64,000 nucleotides of DNA from Tachypleus tridentatus (Eukaryota > Arthropoda > Merostomata > Xiphosura > Limulidae). The DNA is taken from positions 103,339,285-103,403,284 of the forward strand of contig NC_134827.1 of assembly GCF_004210375.1 (NCBI RefSeq), written 5' to 3'. The notes under the pieces were generated by a model. The model did not search any database. It was not told where the DNA came from and worked only from the letters and a program-made list of their open reading frames with translations. A program made the position numbers and the translations under genes. Positions 34,451-45,112 of the stretch are shown in pieces. Each line of letters begins with the position of its first letter. Within the stretch, counting starts at the first letter, position 1.

Positions 34451-35890
34451 TCGTGTCCACGGTTTCATAACTTTAGACAACTTAATAGAAAAATGTGACC
34501 AATTACGACGTTGTGGCAACACATGACGTTGCAACTCCCATATATGGGACACTTGGCATTAATTGGTTAAGAGGGGAAAACATTTCATTTTGAAATTCAT
34601 TCCTAATTATGTAACATCAATTTGGCCAGTGAGAGTCCGAACTGAATAAATCAAACTTCTGTTCACCTGTGTGACCAGTCGTAAAGCACGTCCGATATAC
34701 ACAAAGAGAACGAACAGAATCTAATGAATGAATGGTAGGGGAGAGTTACAAAATGTTTATTTTTATAATTTATATGACTTGTAAAATATTTGCATATGGG
34801 GGAAAAAATCGATTAGAAGTAAAGACATCTGCCCTCTTGTAATAATTTGAAATGGGCTATGTTATGTGTTTGCTTTAAAAGTGTAATTGTTTTTTTTTTA
34901 ACGAATATATTAAAAGGATACGGACAGATGATATTACACACTGAAACTATTTTTATATTTCCTAATTAGGTTGAAGTAAGGATTATATTCCTGGCGTTTT
35001 TGTTTTGTTTTGTTGTGGTTATTCTATAAAATATTTAAGATCTTTGTGTTGAAACAAGGGTTGCTGTGATCATGATAAGACCAGTAAGAGCAACTTGTAT
35101 TGTCGTCTGCATATTAATATTTACAATATGACTAATAATTAATGCATATATTTTGAGTATGAGAAGTCATAAGGGGATTGGTTATAAAAACATTGTAGTT
35201 TTTTAGTCAGTTACACTGGCTCAAATTGGCCCTTGTGATTGGTGCATCCTACAAAGAAATGAGTAAGGGCTTCATGTAGAAGACTTGAGGCTGTCAGGTT
35301 TTCAGCTGTGTGTGTGCTTTGTCAGAAGTAACAATTACAATTCTGTTAGTCAAATAGAAATGAATGACTTCCATGGGTGATGCTGATTGTATGCGTTTTT
35401 AAGTATTTTGATTCGTGAAAGCTCAACAGCCACATCAATCATGTCAAAGTAGTTATTACAATATCAAAAATTTGTAATTCATTAAATAAATGATTTTCTA
35501 CCAAATTCTGTTCAAGTTTTATTTTTCTGTTATGAATTGTAGATGGAGCAGTTTAATGACAAAATTTAAACTTCCATTGTTAAAAGTAAGGCTGTGATTT
35601 TGAATGTAAAGTGTCTATTGTAGTCTGACAACAAGCCTGCACCAAAGTTCCGTATCTCGTGAGCTTGTTTCCAGACAGCAATCCTTCTTCATCACATGTG
35701 GATTCTCACCTGTTACAAAATGCTTACCACAGCCGAGCTACTTCCTCCTTGTTATCTTTCTTTATCCGTGGTTATTAAATAGAAAGTGTATCTTCCATCA
35801 TGAAAACGGTAAGACCTCCGAAGGTCGTATTGTGTTCATATGTTAGACTATGGGAAAATTTTAATCCATTTAAAAACGTTTTGTGGAATG
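34451..35890. other. Intergenic DNA, no gene seen
   Basis: AT-rich sequence with no supported coding region. It separates the transposon block from the 3' side of the WDR31 gene. It is slightly GC-richer up to about 34700, which may be the leader of the D-type element. A 13-codon frame at 35624-35662 after a CAG/TAG-type acceptor was considered and rejected. Confidence 0.4.
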
Positions 35891-36021
35891 GCTGGTATGG
35901 GTGTTAACACTTTCACTAATAAAGTAGAGAACAACGTTTTGGACCTTCCTAAGTCATCTTCAGGTTAAGAAAGAGAGTTGTTCTCTACTTTATTAGTAAA
36001 AGTGTTAATACCCATACCAGC
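35891..36021. repeat. Foldback repeat, family 1, with hammerhead-like core
   Basis: The left arm starts GCTGGTATGGGTGTTAACAC and the right arm ends with its near-complement (GTGTTAATACCCATACCAGC), giving a hairpin of about 131 bp. The centre on the minus strand (35963-35932) reads CTGAAGA, one T, a GACT...GGTC stem, then CAAAACG, a degenerate hammerhead-like core. The same family recurs at 46436-46566. Confidence 0.8.
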
Positions 36022-37433
36022 TGTTCTGAGATATAATTTTACTTTAAGTATGGGCTGGTGGGTGTTGGAATAGATGGTACCTAAATTAAAACGTGTCATT
36101 AAACAACTACATACTTCTGAATCAAGTTTATGCTCTTATACCCCAGTAACAAAATATGGTTACTTGTGCTTTAACGTAAAATATTCTAGTAACCAAATTA
36201 TTCAACAAAAAACACAAAGAATTTATGAAGTCACTTTAACTTAAATTGGTACTTTAAAATGTAAAAATATAAAAAACAGCTAATTCGTTTTTAAATTCCT
36301 TCAACATATCACGGAGAATCAGCAACAAGTTTGCAGTCAAACTTTAAAAGGTACACAGACTATCTAAACAATTTGTCTGATATTTTTTTTAACAATAACT
36401 CCTTTTTACTGTTGTTAGTACCTTTAAGATACAAAAGTATGAGATATAAATATGCTCTAGTGTCAAAGTGAAGCATATAAACAGTATTATTTTGTATTTA
36501 TGGCAAAGCTACTAAGGCTATCACTACTGACGAGGGAAAGTAGCCAGTAAGAAGCATTCACACAGCTTAAATGGTGTGAAATAATTCCTGCCATCACACA
36601 GAATTGAACTAGGCTTAGGCTACAAAAAAGCTTATATTTGACTGGTCCCTTACAAACAAAGAACAGTAAAGATGTTTTACTCGGATCTGGTTAACATCCT
36701 AACTTCTGCTAGTTTTAATCCCTTCGCTTGGATAATGTAGTTCATACATTTTATTGAAAGATATCCAAAAAACACCATTTAAATATTCCCCATTCTTGTT
36801 GTTTAAATTTTTTACATCAAAATTTATAATAATTCATGTACTTAAAAAACAAATTCACTTTAATTATAACTGTCTTTTTTACTTCTTCAAGCAATCTCTT
36901 CCAAAAGCAACTCCACCTTAAAATAATATCAGTATGATATATATATATATATATATCTTTCAACCACAATATGAATTTATTTACACATGGTAACTAAATA
37001 TACCATTACCATAAATGAAAAAACAAAACCTCTCCTACAATTTGATAGTTGTTAGAAACTTAACAGATCCAGTCAGGTACTAGCAAAATTTGTAAAGTTA
37101 AATGATAATAAATAAATATATTCTATTACAACAAATAGAAATACTTAAACAGTAAAGACATTCTGCTTGCATTAAACCATTTTACTTGGAAATAAAAAGT
37201 TCCAAGAACATTTTGTTATCTCCAACTGATAAATTACTATCCAAGATATTCTACCTGATTCACAGGACATTTAGCAAGTCTTATAGAACTTTGAATTTAA
37301 AAAAAAGTCATCTCTAAACTTTAAATGTATCCAGTGTCTCTGTGTAACATTAAAGTGAAAGTCAACAGTGTATCTGTCAACCTTCTGGTTATTCAGGGAT
37401 ATCTGACCCACTTAAAATGGACGTTAATACCAA
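36022..37433. other. AT-rich non-coding DNA with an AT microsatellite and possible SINE scar
   Basis: No gene is supported. A pure AT run lies at 36937-36956. Around 36490-36640 the words GCAAAGCTACTAAGGCTATC and GACGAGGGAAAGTAGC vaguely follow the order of the SINE family seen elsewhere, too diverged for a firm call. At 37379-37433 the sequence resembles 37884-37945 (CTGTCAAC, TTCTGG, CAGGGATAT). Confidence 0.4.
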
Positions 37434-37575
37434 TTACACTGCACAACAAAGTTTTTGCTTCTTGAACACTGTTGGGTGTTCTTTATAGATTTTTGGCTGC
37501 TGATCACGAAAATCACATCCAAACTTGCCAATCATGTACCATTTCATCGAAATCTTCAGTTTCACCAGGACATTG
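37434..37575 (-). CDS. Unidentified exon-like frame of 46 codons
   Basis: On the minus strand an acceptor-like TTTTTCCATTGTAG ends at 37576. The frame is then open for 46 codons to TAA at 37434-37436. The peptide is strongly basic and aromatic: KLKISMKWYMIGKFGCDFR, then DQQPKIYKEHPTVFKKQK, LCCAV. Its composition looks coding and unlike the AT-rich surroundings, but I recognise no family. It lies beyond the 3' end of WDR31 in the same orientation, so it could belong to another gene, to an alternative WDR31 end, or to a transposon fragment. Confidence 0.25.
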
Positions 37576-38689
37576 CTACAATGGAAAAATGATATCAGGG
37601 CAACTGGAATTCGTCAATGCTTGCTGACTACTGTTGGACACTGCACTGGACATCGAATACAAACGAAAATCAGGAGCAAAACACTTTTAATTATGTTGAA
37701 CTTAATAGCGTATTAGAAACATAAACATAATTAAATACGTTATTGCTGGTACACAGTTAACTGTCTATTTCTCAGAGTTCCTATGTGATGAAGCAAAATT
37801 ATATTTGTACATACCCACCAGGTACCTGTCACAATCAGCAAAACTTAAAAAAAAAAAAATTGTTGTGCAGTGTTACCATACCTGTCAAATTTCTAGATAT
37901 CCAGGGATATTGGACCTGCCTAAAATGTACATTAATACCAATTTCTGTACCTGTCAACTTTCTGGATATCCAAAAATGAATTTCACAAGTTAACTATCTT
38001 AAGTATATAAACATATTGCTGTAAAGACAGCATGTGGAAATTAGTCTGACTAATATAGTGTATATAGGAACTTAATATATCATATTTTTTTATATTAACT
38101 ATGTGTTAGTTAAGGCTGGTAAAACACCTGCTGTACCATCATAAACTTGCATTTCATAAGTTAGAACATATTGCTTCTGGTTCAGAATTCCTTTATAACA
38201 AAATACCACTGTACGTCTACATGTGTAAGACAGTACGATATACAACAGTTTGTACTGGATTCGGCTGTTGAATTAGGTTTCTCGGTCATTTATCTCAGTA
38301 GGAAAATACTTGTGCAGAGTAAGTGCCAAACATATAGCTTACTGCTGTATCACACACACATAAAGAAACATCTGTTCAGCAGGAAGGATGGAATGACTAG
38401 CAATGTTGAAAATTATAATTAACTCTTTAGAATTTAGTGGGTTCAGCACAAGACAGCAGCCGGAAGTTTGAGTTGATTTCCGAGACCTAACACTCCCCGT
38501 TGACGAGTGCCTATGAGTAACCTGTAATAATTTTCAAAAGATTTTTGTTAGTAATATGTCAAGAGCGTGACCATCAGTATATTTAAATTTAAACTATGCC
38601 CAACAGTTTAATTCAGTGTAGAAAAGACTTCTTTGAGGTAACAAAACATGCACACTGATAAAACTTAACTACCTTTCCAAAATGCACAA
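37576..38689. other. Non-coding DNA with small direct repeats
   Basis: No gene seen. ACCTGTCAAATTTCTAGATATCC near 37882 and CTGTCAACTTTCTGGATATCC near 37946 are copies of one short motif about 62 bp apart, also present near 37379. This is probably a decayed tandem or dispersed repeat. Confidence 0.4.
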
Positions 38690-38960
38690 ATGTTTGTTTC
38701 AAATTTTGTACAAAGTTACCTGATGGGCACATGAGTTAGCCTTCCCTAACTTAGCAACAAAAAACTAGAGGAAAGGCAGCCAGCCATCACTGCCCACTGC
38801 CATCTCTTGGGCTACTCTTTTACCAAAGAATAGTGGGATTGACCATCACATTATAACACCTCCACGGCCAAAAGGGCAAGCGTGTTTGGTAGAACAGGAT
38901 TTGAACATGTGACTCTCAGATTATGTGTCAAGTTCCCTAATTGTATGGCCACACATGATG
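38690..38960 (-). mobile_element. tRNA-derived SINE copy
   Basis: On the minus strand the head (about 38955-38890) reads TGGCCATACAATTAGGGAAC followed by ATGTTCAAATCCTG. These fit the A-box and B-box of a tRNA-like RNA polymerase III promoter. The body contains, on the plus strand, ACTAGAGGAAAGGCAGC, CATCACTGCCCACTGCC, TTGGGCTACTCTTTTACC and AATAGTGGGATTGACC, seen in part in the copies at 13795-13950 and 46729-46834. No target duplications were fixed. This is the best-preserved copy in the window. Confidence 0.75.
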
Positions 38961-39136
38961 AATAGGGAGTCAATGATAAAAAAAAAGAAACTGGGATGTA
39001 GGCCAAGACAAGTTCTGAACTCAGCAAAACATGCATAAGAAGGAAAAAGATGTAACAAAGTTAAGAGCATACTATATATATAAAATATGTAATTATCAAA
39101 CACAACTGGATAATCTTTGGCTCATTTAAAAATGTC

Positions 39137-39142
39137 TTTATT
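39137..39142 (-). terminator. Polyadenylation signal AATAAA of WDR31
   Basis: AATAAA on the minus strand lies only about 7 bases after the WDR31 stop codon. The 3' untranslated region would then be very short. No better-placed signal was looked for exhaustively. Confidence 0.45.
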
Positions 39143-39148
39143 TGGATG

Positions 39149-39209
39149 TTAAAACCTAAGACGTTTCACTCTTGCACCTGGTCCATGTCGAACTGAATCA
39201 TCTGGAACG
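39149..39209 (-). CDS. WDR31: WDR31 homologue, terminal exon
   Basis: After the acceptor TTATGTGACAG at 39210 the first base completes an AGC serine codon begun in the exon at 39672-39744. The frame then reads VPDDSVRHGPGARVKRLRF and stops at TAA (39149-39151). Phase agrees exactly with the previous exon. The sequence of this last piece does not resemble the C-terminus I know for vertebrate WDR31, so the exon is supported by splice sites and phase rather than by homology. AATAAA follows closely. Confidence 0.6.
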
Positions 39210-39671
39210 CTGTCACATAAGTAGTACATTATTGAATTTGTACCAGTTTGTTTATGGTAGTTATGAAAGAAGAAATAAATAAATAATTCAGGTATATTAA
39301 GCTCTTTCAGATTAGCAGAGGTAACCCTTTATTTTATCTTGTAGTGAAAAATTGACCAAAATTGTCTGGAACTTAGAGAGAACTTATTTACCAGTATGTA
39401 GATCGAGTTAAAAAATAATATTTTATTTACCTTTGCTAGCATCTTTTATGTTGTGAAAATCCCAAAATTATTTCCTTACAATAATAAAGATGAAAATGGT
39501 TGATAAGACACAAATTTTTTTGAATGTGAAAAATATTTTTATGCTCATGATGACTCACAGTCTGAGCAATATCTTATTTATACCTAGACAAGGACTTATA
39601 ACAATAAATTGAATTTGCTACGTCACACCAATGTGCAATAACCAATGGTCGTGCCAAACCTGTACTCTTAC

Positions 39672-39744
39672 CTGTGTTCATCTGCAGTAACGTCAAGAGA
39701 AGTTACACTTCCACTCCCCATCAATAAGCAAAAATCATGACACC
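39672..39744 (-). CDS. WDR31: WDR31 homologue, penultimate exon
   Basis: A 73-bp exon lies between the acceptor TGTGTGCTTAG and a donor GTAAGAG. It begins with two bases that complete a glycine codon from the exon at 41011-41175, and reads CHDFCLLMGSGSVTSLDVTA then DEH. The stretch GSGSVTSLDV matches the DGSGPLTSLAV-type segment of vertebrate WDR31, which lies after the last WD Trp-Asn motif. The exon ends two bases into a codon, as the terminal exon requires. Confidence 0.78.
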
Positions 39745-41010
39745 CTAAGCACACAAAAACAACACGAGTTTAGGAAAGCAAAATGAAACCAAGCATTTCA
39801 ATACATTTCCAACAGATCAAGTCTACTTAAGTGTTTACAAAGGAAGATCTTTATAAATAACAGAGGCTGAACATATGTAGAAATGTAATTTATTACCGAT
39901 CCATCTATTATATGATGAATAAGCTAAAAGCTATTATTTTTTAGACCTTTAGACATATTAAACTCCATTCACTTACACCAGTCACAAACTGGATAAAGTA
40001 TCTGGTGTTTGAATAACCAAAATTTATCTCAAGAAAAAAAAAACCAAAACAACTCAGGTGTAAAAACAATGTTAAAATTACTCACAGAAAAACTGATCCA
40101 AATAGATGGAAAACTGTAGAAACTTTGCTAAATAAAACCTTAATGTATAGAGTCTTCTCTCTGCTTCTACTTAATTAAAGATGGAAGAAAATTTTTTGAT
40201 TACTGTTAACTACTTATCAACCTTAAAAAAACACAAGTTCATGATGACCCAGACCTTAAAACATCATTAACTAATTATTAAAACACATTCCAACAGCAAA
40301 GATGTTTTATTACTTGTTCTTCAAGACAATTCCAGTTGATACAGTTTGATTTGTATTTCTAAGCATTACATTTCCTTTTTTTTAGTTAAAAAAAATTACA
40401 TGGAGTTATTACATGACGATATCCTCTACTACCAAGTCAAAAGAAATAAACTAGAACAGTTGAGGGTCCCAATATTTTTCATACAAATGTCTTTAAACTG
40501 TTTTATATCTGTGGGGTCCACACTCTGTAACACAGAGATCTTGGGATCTTGCCTGTTACAGCACTCAAGGGAATATAATTGGATAAAATCACACACTTTC
40601 TAAGTAAAATGCACAGAAGTCTAGCAATAATTAATGGAATTGGTGTGATATTGAAGATACATTTTGTGATTTGGACATTACTAACAGCATTTTAATCAAC
40701 AACCGTGAGCCCACAAACAATTTGAGACAGTTTTAAAAAATGTTTCAAAAACGTATTCAAACCTCAAAGGACATTTTTATGTAAAATAGAAAGACAAATC
40801 AATGGGTAAACGGATGAAAATTGGGATAAACCTTTCTTTCCATACAAGGTATCCAAGACATTTTTATGTACTAGTATTACATTGATGATATACATTGTAA
40901 CATTAGTGTATAATTCTATGATTTCACCAACTTCATTTTTTATTCTAATTATTATTATTTCTTTGTTAAAGGAACCAAAGAAATAAAACATATTTAATGA
41001 ACAAACATAC
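39745..41010. other. WDR31 intron
   Basis: AT-rich intron between the WD40 exon at 41011 and the exon ending at 39744. No repeat or RNA gene stands out. A short minus-strand frame around 40500-40560 was weighed as an extra exon and left out because its phase and sequence do not continue the protein. Confidence 0.6.
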
Positions 41011-41175
41011 CTATTTTGTCTTTGTTCCACAAACAGATCATCCCATCTTTAGAACCTGAAACAAAATGGCTGCTTTTGATAGCTCAGGTTTTAATGGTAG
41101 AAATGTTGCTGCCATTACAGCCTGCTCATGTTGTCTAAACTCCTCAAGGAGACGACGTTCACGAAGATCCCACAA
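41011..41175 (-). CDS. WDR31: WDR31 homologue, WD40 exon with a one-base frame break
   Basis: It follows the acceptor CTCTCGTGTTAG and starts in phase 0 with LWDLRERRLLEEF, then RQHEQAVMAATFLPLKPE, a WD repeat blade start like the LWDLR segment of vertebrate WDR31. The frame then fails: in the +1 frame it continues SSHFVSGSKDGMICLWNKDKI, the end of the same blade with its Trp-Asn. The break lies at the four-base homopolymer at 41074-41077 (T on the plus strand, A in the coding sense). The downstream exon has the phase expected if one more base were present. The donor is GTATGT. A sequencing or assembly error or a real null allele are both possible. Confidence 0.82.
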
Positions 41176-42771
41176 CTAACACGAGAGGAATATCCAATCT
41201 GTGATGTACACTTGGATGTTTATAGTACAGTAAATTACAATAAGATATAAAAATAGCATTATATATTATGATATTTAAAATCCACTTCTTAAACCTGTTC
41301 TTTGTTCCATAAATGGAAATGATTGTTGCTGAAAACGCGTGGAAAAAGAAAATATTTAAAGCACTTAAAACAGTTGATGATTCCTTGTCTCTGTACCCTT
41401 AAGACATGACCATAAAGAAAGAAGTCATATTCATTGCTAAAACAGAACTAAACCTGTTCAAGGTTTTTTTTTTAAAGAAACACATACATCTATAAATATA
41501 GACTATAAAGTACTAATATTAAAGATTATATATATATATATATATTGTAATAATATTTGAACTGTAAAATTTACTTTATAAAACCTTGTACACCCAACAT
41601 TAAAAACAAACTTCTGACTTTGTTTGGAGAGATTTGGCTACTACCAATTAACCAAATGGTACTTGTTTAATGTTTTGTCCTCAGAACTGTAAAAGATTTG
41701 ATATCTATTGTGATACTAAGTGAAATATACTGATAACACTGGTAATGATTTTATTTCTCGAGGCCAATACATATTTCCTGTGCATTAGAATAGCAGCATT
41801 TCATGCACTTTGATCTCTTGTGACGAGAACTTGTCAAGTTTTTGTTAGTAGTTTGAGAGATATTCAATATCATGATGCCTTAAATGTTTTAACTAGCTGT
41901 CAGCGTTATTTCTTTCACATAATGGAACAAGTAGAAAACAAATTTTTGCATCTCAAATGATATTTTAGAATTAACAAAGAAAAACTTGGATTCAACACTG
42001 CCAGAAAGTAGAACTTGAACCTTATGCAGCACCACAGGTGCACACACAAGTTAGGATTTACAATTTAATAGGAGTTATTCTTGTTGTACACAATACAATA
42101 AAACAAATAATTTATTACAAAACAAAATTTGTGGGAAGGAAGAATTTAGGTTTGAAAACCTTTCAAGTCTCAGAAATAATTTCTGGGGTCAGGTTAGTAT
42201 CTTATTATGTCAGTATAACTTACGTACAGAAATTCTAGAATGACACAAAAATCAAAATCTGAAAGTCCACTTGTCTTAGGCCTAACATTAGCTAAGCCTT
42301 TATTAAGTACATCCTATATACCACGAAGAGATAAATACTGCAACTTGTGTACACTTTTTGCCTTAGTTTAGTTAAGGCTAAACTTTACTGTTCTTAATAC
42401 TGTCAATAAATAAACTCATAGTTTTATTTTACGACGTAATATTAGGTGTCTTTAAAATCTTTGATAAGTTTTTAATATTTGTAGAATGGATGACAACTGC
42501 CTGTTGTGGAGACACAAGCATAGAGGACGATAGTTTGAAAGTCTTCCGCCTTTCGTTTTCAGGTTAGTGACTGACCTGAAGATGAAAGGTGGAAGACTTT
42601 AAAACTTAAGTCTGTAAACTTACTGCTGTCCACTGAGAGCAGTTTATAATAATAATTCAAATATTTATATTATCAAACTGATATTATAATTGTCCTCTTT
42701 ACACACATAAAAAATGAAGGGACTTAAAAAATAAAAAAGCAGTTTATTAAGTAGTATTTCTGTGCGTGCAC
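41176..42771. other. WDR31 intron with microsatellite and foldback repeat
   Basis: AT-rich intron. A TA-repeat lies at 41527-41545, and a foldback repeat of family 2 occupies about 42479-42640. No coding signal was seen on either strand. Confidence 0.6.
42479..42640. repeat. Foldback repeat, family 2, with hammerhead-like core
   Basis: The start TTGTAGAATGGATGACAAC and the word CTGTTGTGGAGACACAAGC are shared with the repeat at 44051-44217. On the plus strand 42576-42605 reads CTGAAGA, one T, then GAAAG ... CTTT and AAAAC. An inverted partial copy of the same core sits at about 42535-42563, so the repeat is palindromic around its middle. Confidence 0.75.
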
Positions 42772-42910
42772 TGTGACTTCACAACCTTCGAAGAAAATCC
42801 AGCTTGTAGTTATACAGAAGTTGCTGTCGCTACTAACGGAACACGAGGACTGGATATGCATTTTTTTGCCAAGAATGCTGCATAGTTCTAGTGTCCTACT
42901 GTCCCACATG
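42772..42910 (-). CDS. WDR31: WDR31 homologue, WD40 exon
   Basis: After an acceptor in TTTATTTTTCATGTTAAG, one base completes the arginine codon begun in the exon at 44393-44460. The frame reads MWDSRTLELCSILGKKMHIQ, then SSCSVSSDSNFCITTS and a block ending EGCEVT, in 46 codons. This follows the vertebrate WDR31 segment LWDSRGLQV...HIQTYCEVSVDGHKCISCS...EGCEAT residue by residue in order. The donor is GT in ACA-GTGCAC, a weaker form. The next exon continues with LWDLR in the correct phase. No breaks were found. Confidence 0.85.
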
Positions 42911-44392
42911 CTTAACATGAAAAATAAATAAAATGCAGCTACAGTCACAAAAATCATTTGCTTGGAATAGAGACCCCATAATTCTGTCTTAAATGGTTTT
43001 AAGAATTCATTTCTTGAGGAAAAGTAATAGATTATCTACAAGAAAATTTATTTATTTTAAAAGAAGATTCTTCAAAGAGGGTAGTTCAAACATTGCTTTC
43101 TCTGCATTTTAAATCATGTATGTTTGGGTAATATTTGATTTGCGACATCAAAATTTATGAATGCTTTGTCAATCTATTTTCCTTGCTTTTGTATCATAGG
43201 CTCACACATTAAAAAACTGAAACACATTTAACAACTCCGTATATTGCACTGTGGTAACTAGCTCTTAAACCCTGCACTTTGTATTAATCCAAAAAGTTAA
43301 AGATGGAAGAGAATACAAAATGCCAGTTGTATATATGTATGTATCACAAAACAGCATTGCTTTAAAACCAACAAACCTTATCTTTAGACCTGAAACTATA
43401 ACTTTACATTGTTTCTCATGCTTTCAGCTAACTTACGGTAACAGACAAACTCATTAAATACATATAAAATAATAGCACTTGTAAATTTTTTTTACTTTAT
43501 TAAATGAAACTACACAAAATTATCTTTTGAGAAAAATTTCTCACTCATTTGACCATATGAATAGGAGAGTAAACTTAGTAGTTTATCAAAACCAAAATAA
43601 AGAATTCATCATGAAATTTTAAGGCAAATACAAAAAGTATTCAAAAACAAACTCATAGAGAGATCACGAAGTAAACCCCTTTATAGGCACTTTAATGTAA
43701 TGTTACAGTATCTTACTTACTGATTATCAAATATTTTTCCCCTGAACAAACAACCATTACTGTTTCCCTGAAGTTAGATCAAGTACAAAATGTTCATTAC
43801 AAATAAAGTACCACTGGAGTACAAAATTTAACATGAAGTACCAGTTATAATGTTGTCATCACTCAGGAAAAGCATAATTTTTATAGTCTTCAATTTTGTT
43901 TGTTTACATAACTATTAAGTGTGGTTACTAATCATAAGTTTATTAATTACACATTCATCATACAATAATTTTTCACAAAATGTATCAAAATTAAAAGCTG
44001 GAATGCTTCTTGAAGACAACAGCAACTTAAAATATAGTTGAAACTGATTAAACTTTGTAGAATGGATGGCAACAACCTGTTGTGGAGAGACAAGCATAGA
44101 GGATGACGTTTTGAAAGTCTTCAAGACTTGAACATGAAAGACGGAAGATTTTCAAAACGTGATTCTCTACACTTGTGTCTCCACAACAGGTAGTTACCAT
44201 CCATTCTACAAAGTTTCATAGTGAATACTCTGCCTAAACAATCTATCAAAGAATAGTTGAAACTATTGCTTTAATAAAATTATACAGTATGATAGTTTTA
44301 TTTAATCTAAACTGGGAACAAGGTTTGAAAGAATACAATAGAGAGATAAATACAGCTGGACACACAATGCATGCATGCTTTTGTAGTCTTAC
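42911..44392. other. WDR31 intron with foldback repeat
   Basis: AT-rich intron between the two upstream WD40 exons. The only structured element is the family-2 foldback at 44051-44217. No exon with continuing phase is needed here, since the flanking exons join in frame. Confidence 0.6.
44051..44217. repeat. Foldback repeat, family 2, second copy
   Basis: The left arm AACTTTGTAGAATGGATGG and right arm CCATCCATTCTACAAAGTT are perfect complements, giving a hairpin of about 167 bp. The central part on the plus strand (44128-44160) reads TTGAACA, one T, GAAAG ... and a pairing partner, then CAAAACGT, a degraded form of the core at 42576-42605. Confidence 0.8.
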
Positions 44393-44460
44393 CGTACTGA
44401 CTTGTCTTCACTTGTTTGGATAACACAGTTGTTTTTAGGAGCCCACTGCATGTCTGTAAC
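44393..44460 (-). CDS. WDR31: WDR31 homologue, WD40 exon (most 5' exon seen)
   Basis: A 68-bp exon lies between an acceptor TCTTATGTAG and a donor GTAAGAC. It reads VTDMQWAPKNNCVIQTSEDK then SVR, matching the VTHLCWVP...ILQTSEDKTLRLWD segment of vertebrate WDR31, a WD40 beta-propeller protein. Published work links WDR31 to ciliary trafficking regulation together with ELMOD and RP2 proteins. The exon enters in phase 0 and ends two bases into an Arg codon. The N-terminal half of the propeller is not found between here and the gap, so those exons must lie to the right, beyond the 48-bp array or within the gap. Confidence 0.85.
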
Positions 44461-44945
44461 CTACATAAGATCACAAGTACCTGATCAGTCACCAGGGTCA
44501 CGTAACACAAGTTATCTTTCGGTAAATACATTCAATATGTGAGACACAGTCAGGTAGACAAAATCATAAAAATAATACAATGGCAAGGTGTCTTAAACTT
44601 GAATGTTTCCTGATGCGAAAGACAAGCTAAATGACTAGGTCAAGGACCCCTAGGTTCAGACAAACCTGGCACCGATTTAGAAAGTTTTACTAACGAGGGG
44701 GAAATCAGACAGTAGCAGCTACCACCTACACCATTATTCTTAATCATACAGCAAAATCAACAATCACTTTCATAATGCACTACAGCTAAAACAGTAGAGC
44801 ATGTTCAGTAGCACATGCAAATTTGAATAACGTAACTTCCAATCTGCATGCTAGCCACTAAAAACAAATCAAAGAGAAGGTTACAAAATCAAAAAGATTC
44901 CCATATTTTTGTTTCTGGAAGATATTTCAAATTAAGCATTTTCGT
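44461..44945. other. Intronic or upstream DNA, possible SINE scar
   Basis: No exon with WD40 character was found. Around 44640-44800, GACAAACCTGGCACC and GACAGTAGCAGCTACCACC loosely resemble the SINE body, but the copy is too decayed to delimit. Confidence 0.35.
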
Positions 44946-45106
44946 CAGATCGTAAAGCTCAGAACAAACACTCTGTACCAATTCATCAGATCGTAAAGCT
45001 CAGAACAAACACTCTGTACCAATTCATCAGATCGTGAAGCTCAGAACAAACACTGTACCAATTCACCAGATCGTAAAGCTCAGAACAAACACTCTGTACC
45101 AAGCTT
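44946..45106. repeat. 41-bp tandem repeat, four copies
   Basis: CAGATCGTAAAGCTCAGAAC starts copies at 44946, 44987, 45028 and 45067. The period is 41 bp, 39 in the third copy owing to a 2-bp deletion. The array runs directly into the dimeric element at 45113. Its left edge (TTCGTCAGAT) is the complement of the ATCTGACGAA word that opens that element. Confidence 0.9.
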
Positions 45107-45112
45107 CACAAT

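Noticed and set aside
35624..35662. Possible plus-strand terminal exon of 13 codons ending KPAPKFRIS
   Set aside because: The acceptor is acceptable, but the frame is too short, no neighbouring exon was found and no family is recognised.
36937..36956. AT dinucleotide run as a promoter or origin
   Set aside because: It is an ordinary microsatellite. A similar run at 41527-41545 lies in an intron. Nothing functional is attached.
40500..40600. Possible extra WDR31 exon on the minus strand near 40560
   Set aside because: Its phase and sequence do not fit between the exons at 41011-41175 and 39672-39744, which already join in phase and match WDR31 order.
42724..42957. 77-codon minus-strand ORF as a separate small gene
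   Set aside because: Its central part is the WDR31 exon at 42772-42910. The flanking codons are intron read-through past the splice sites.
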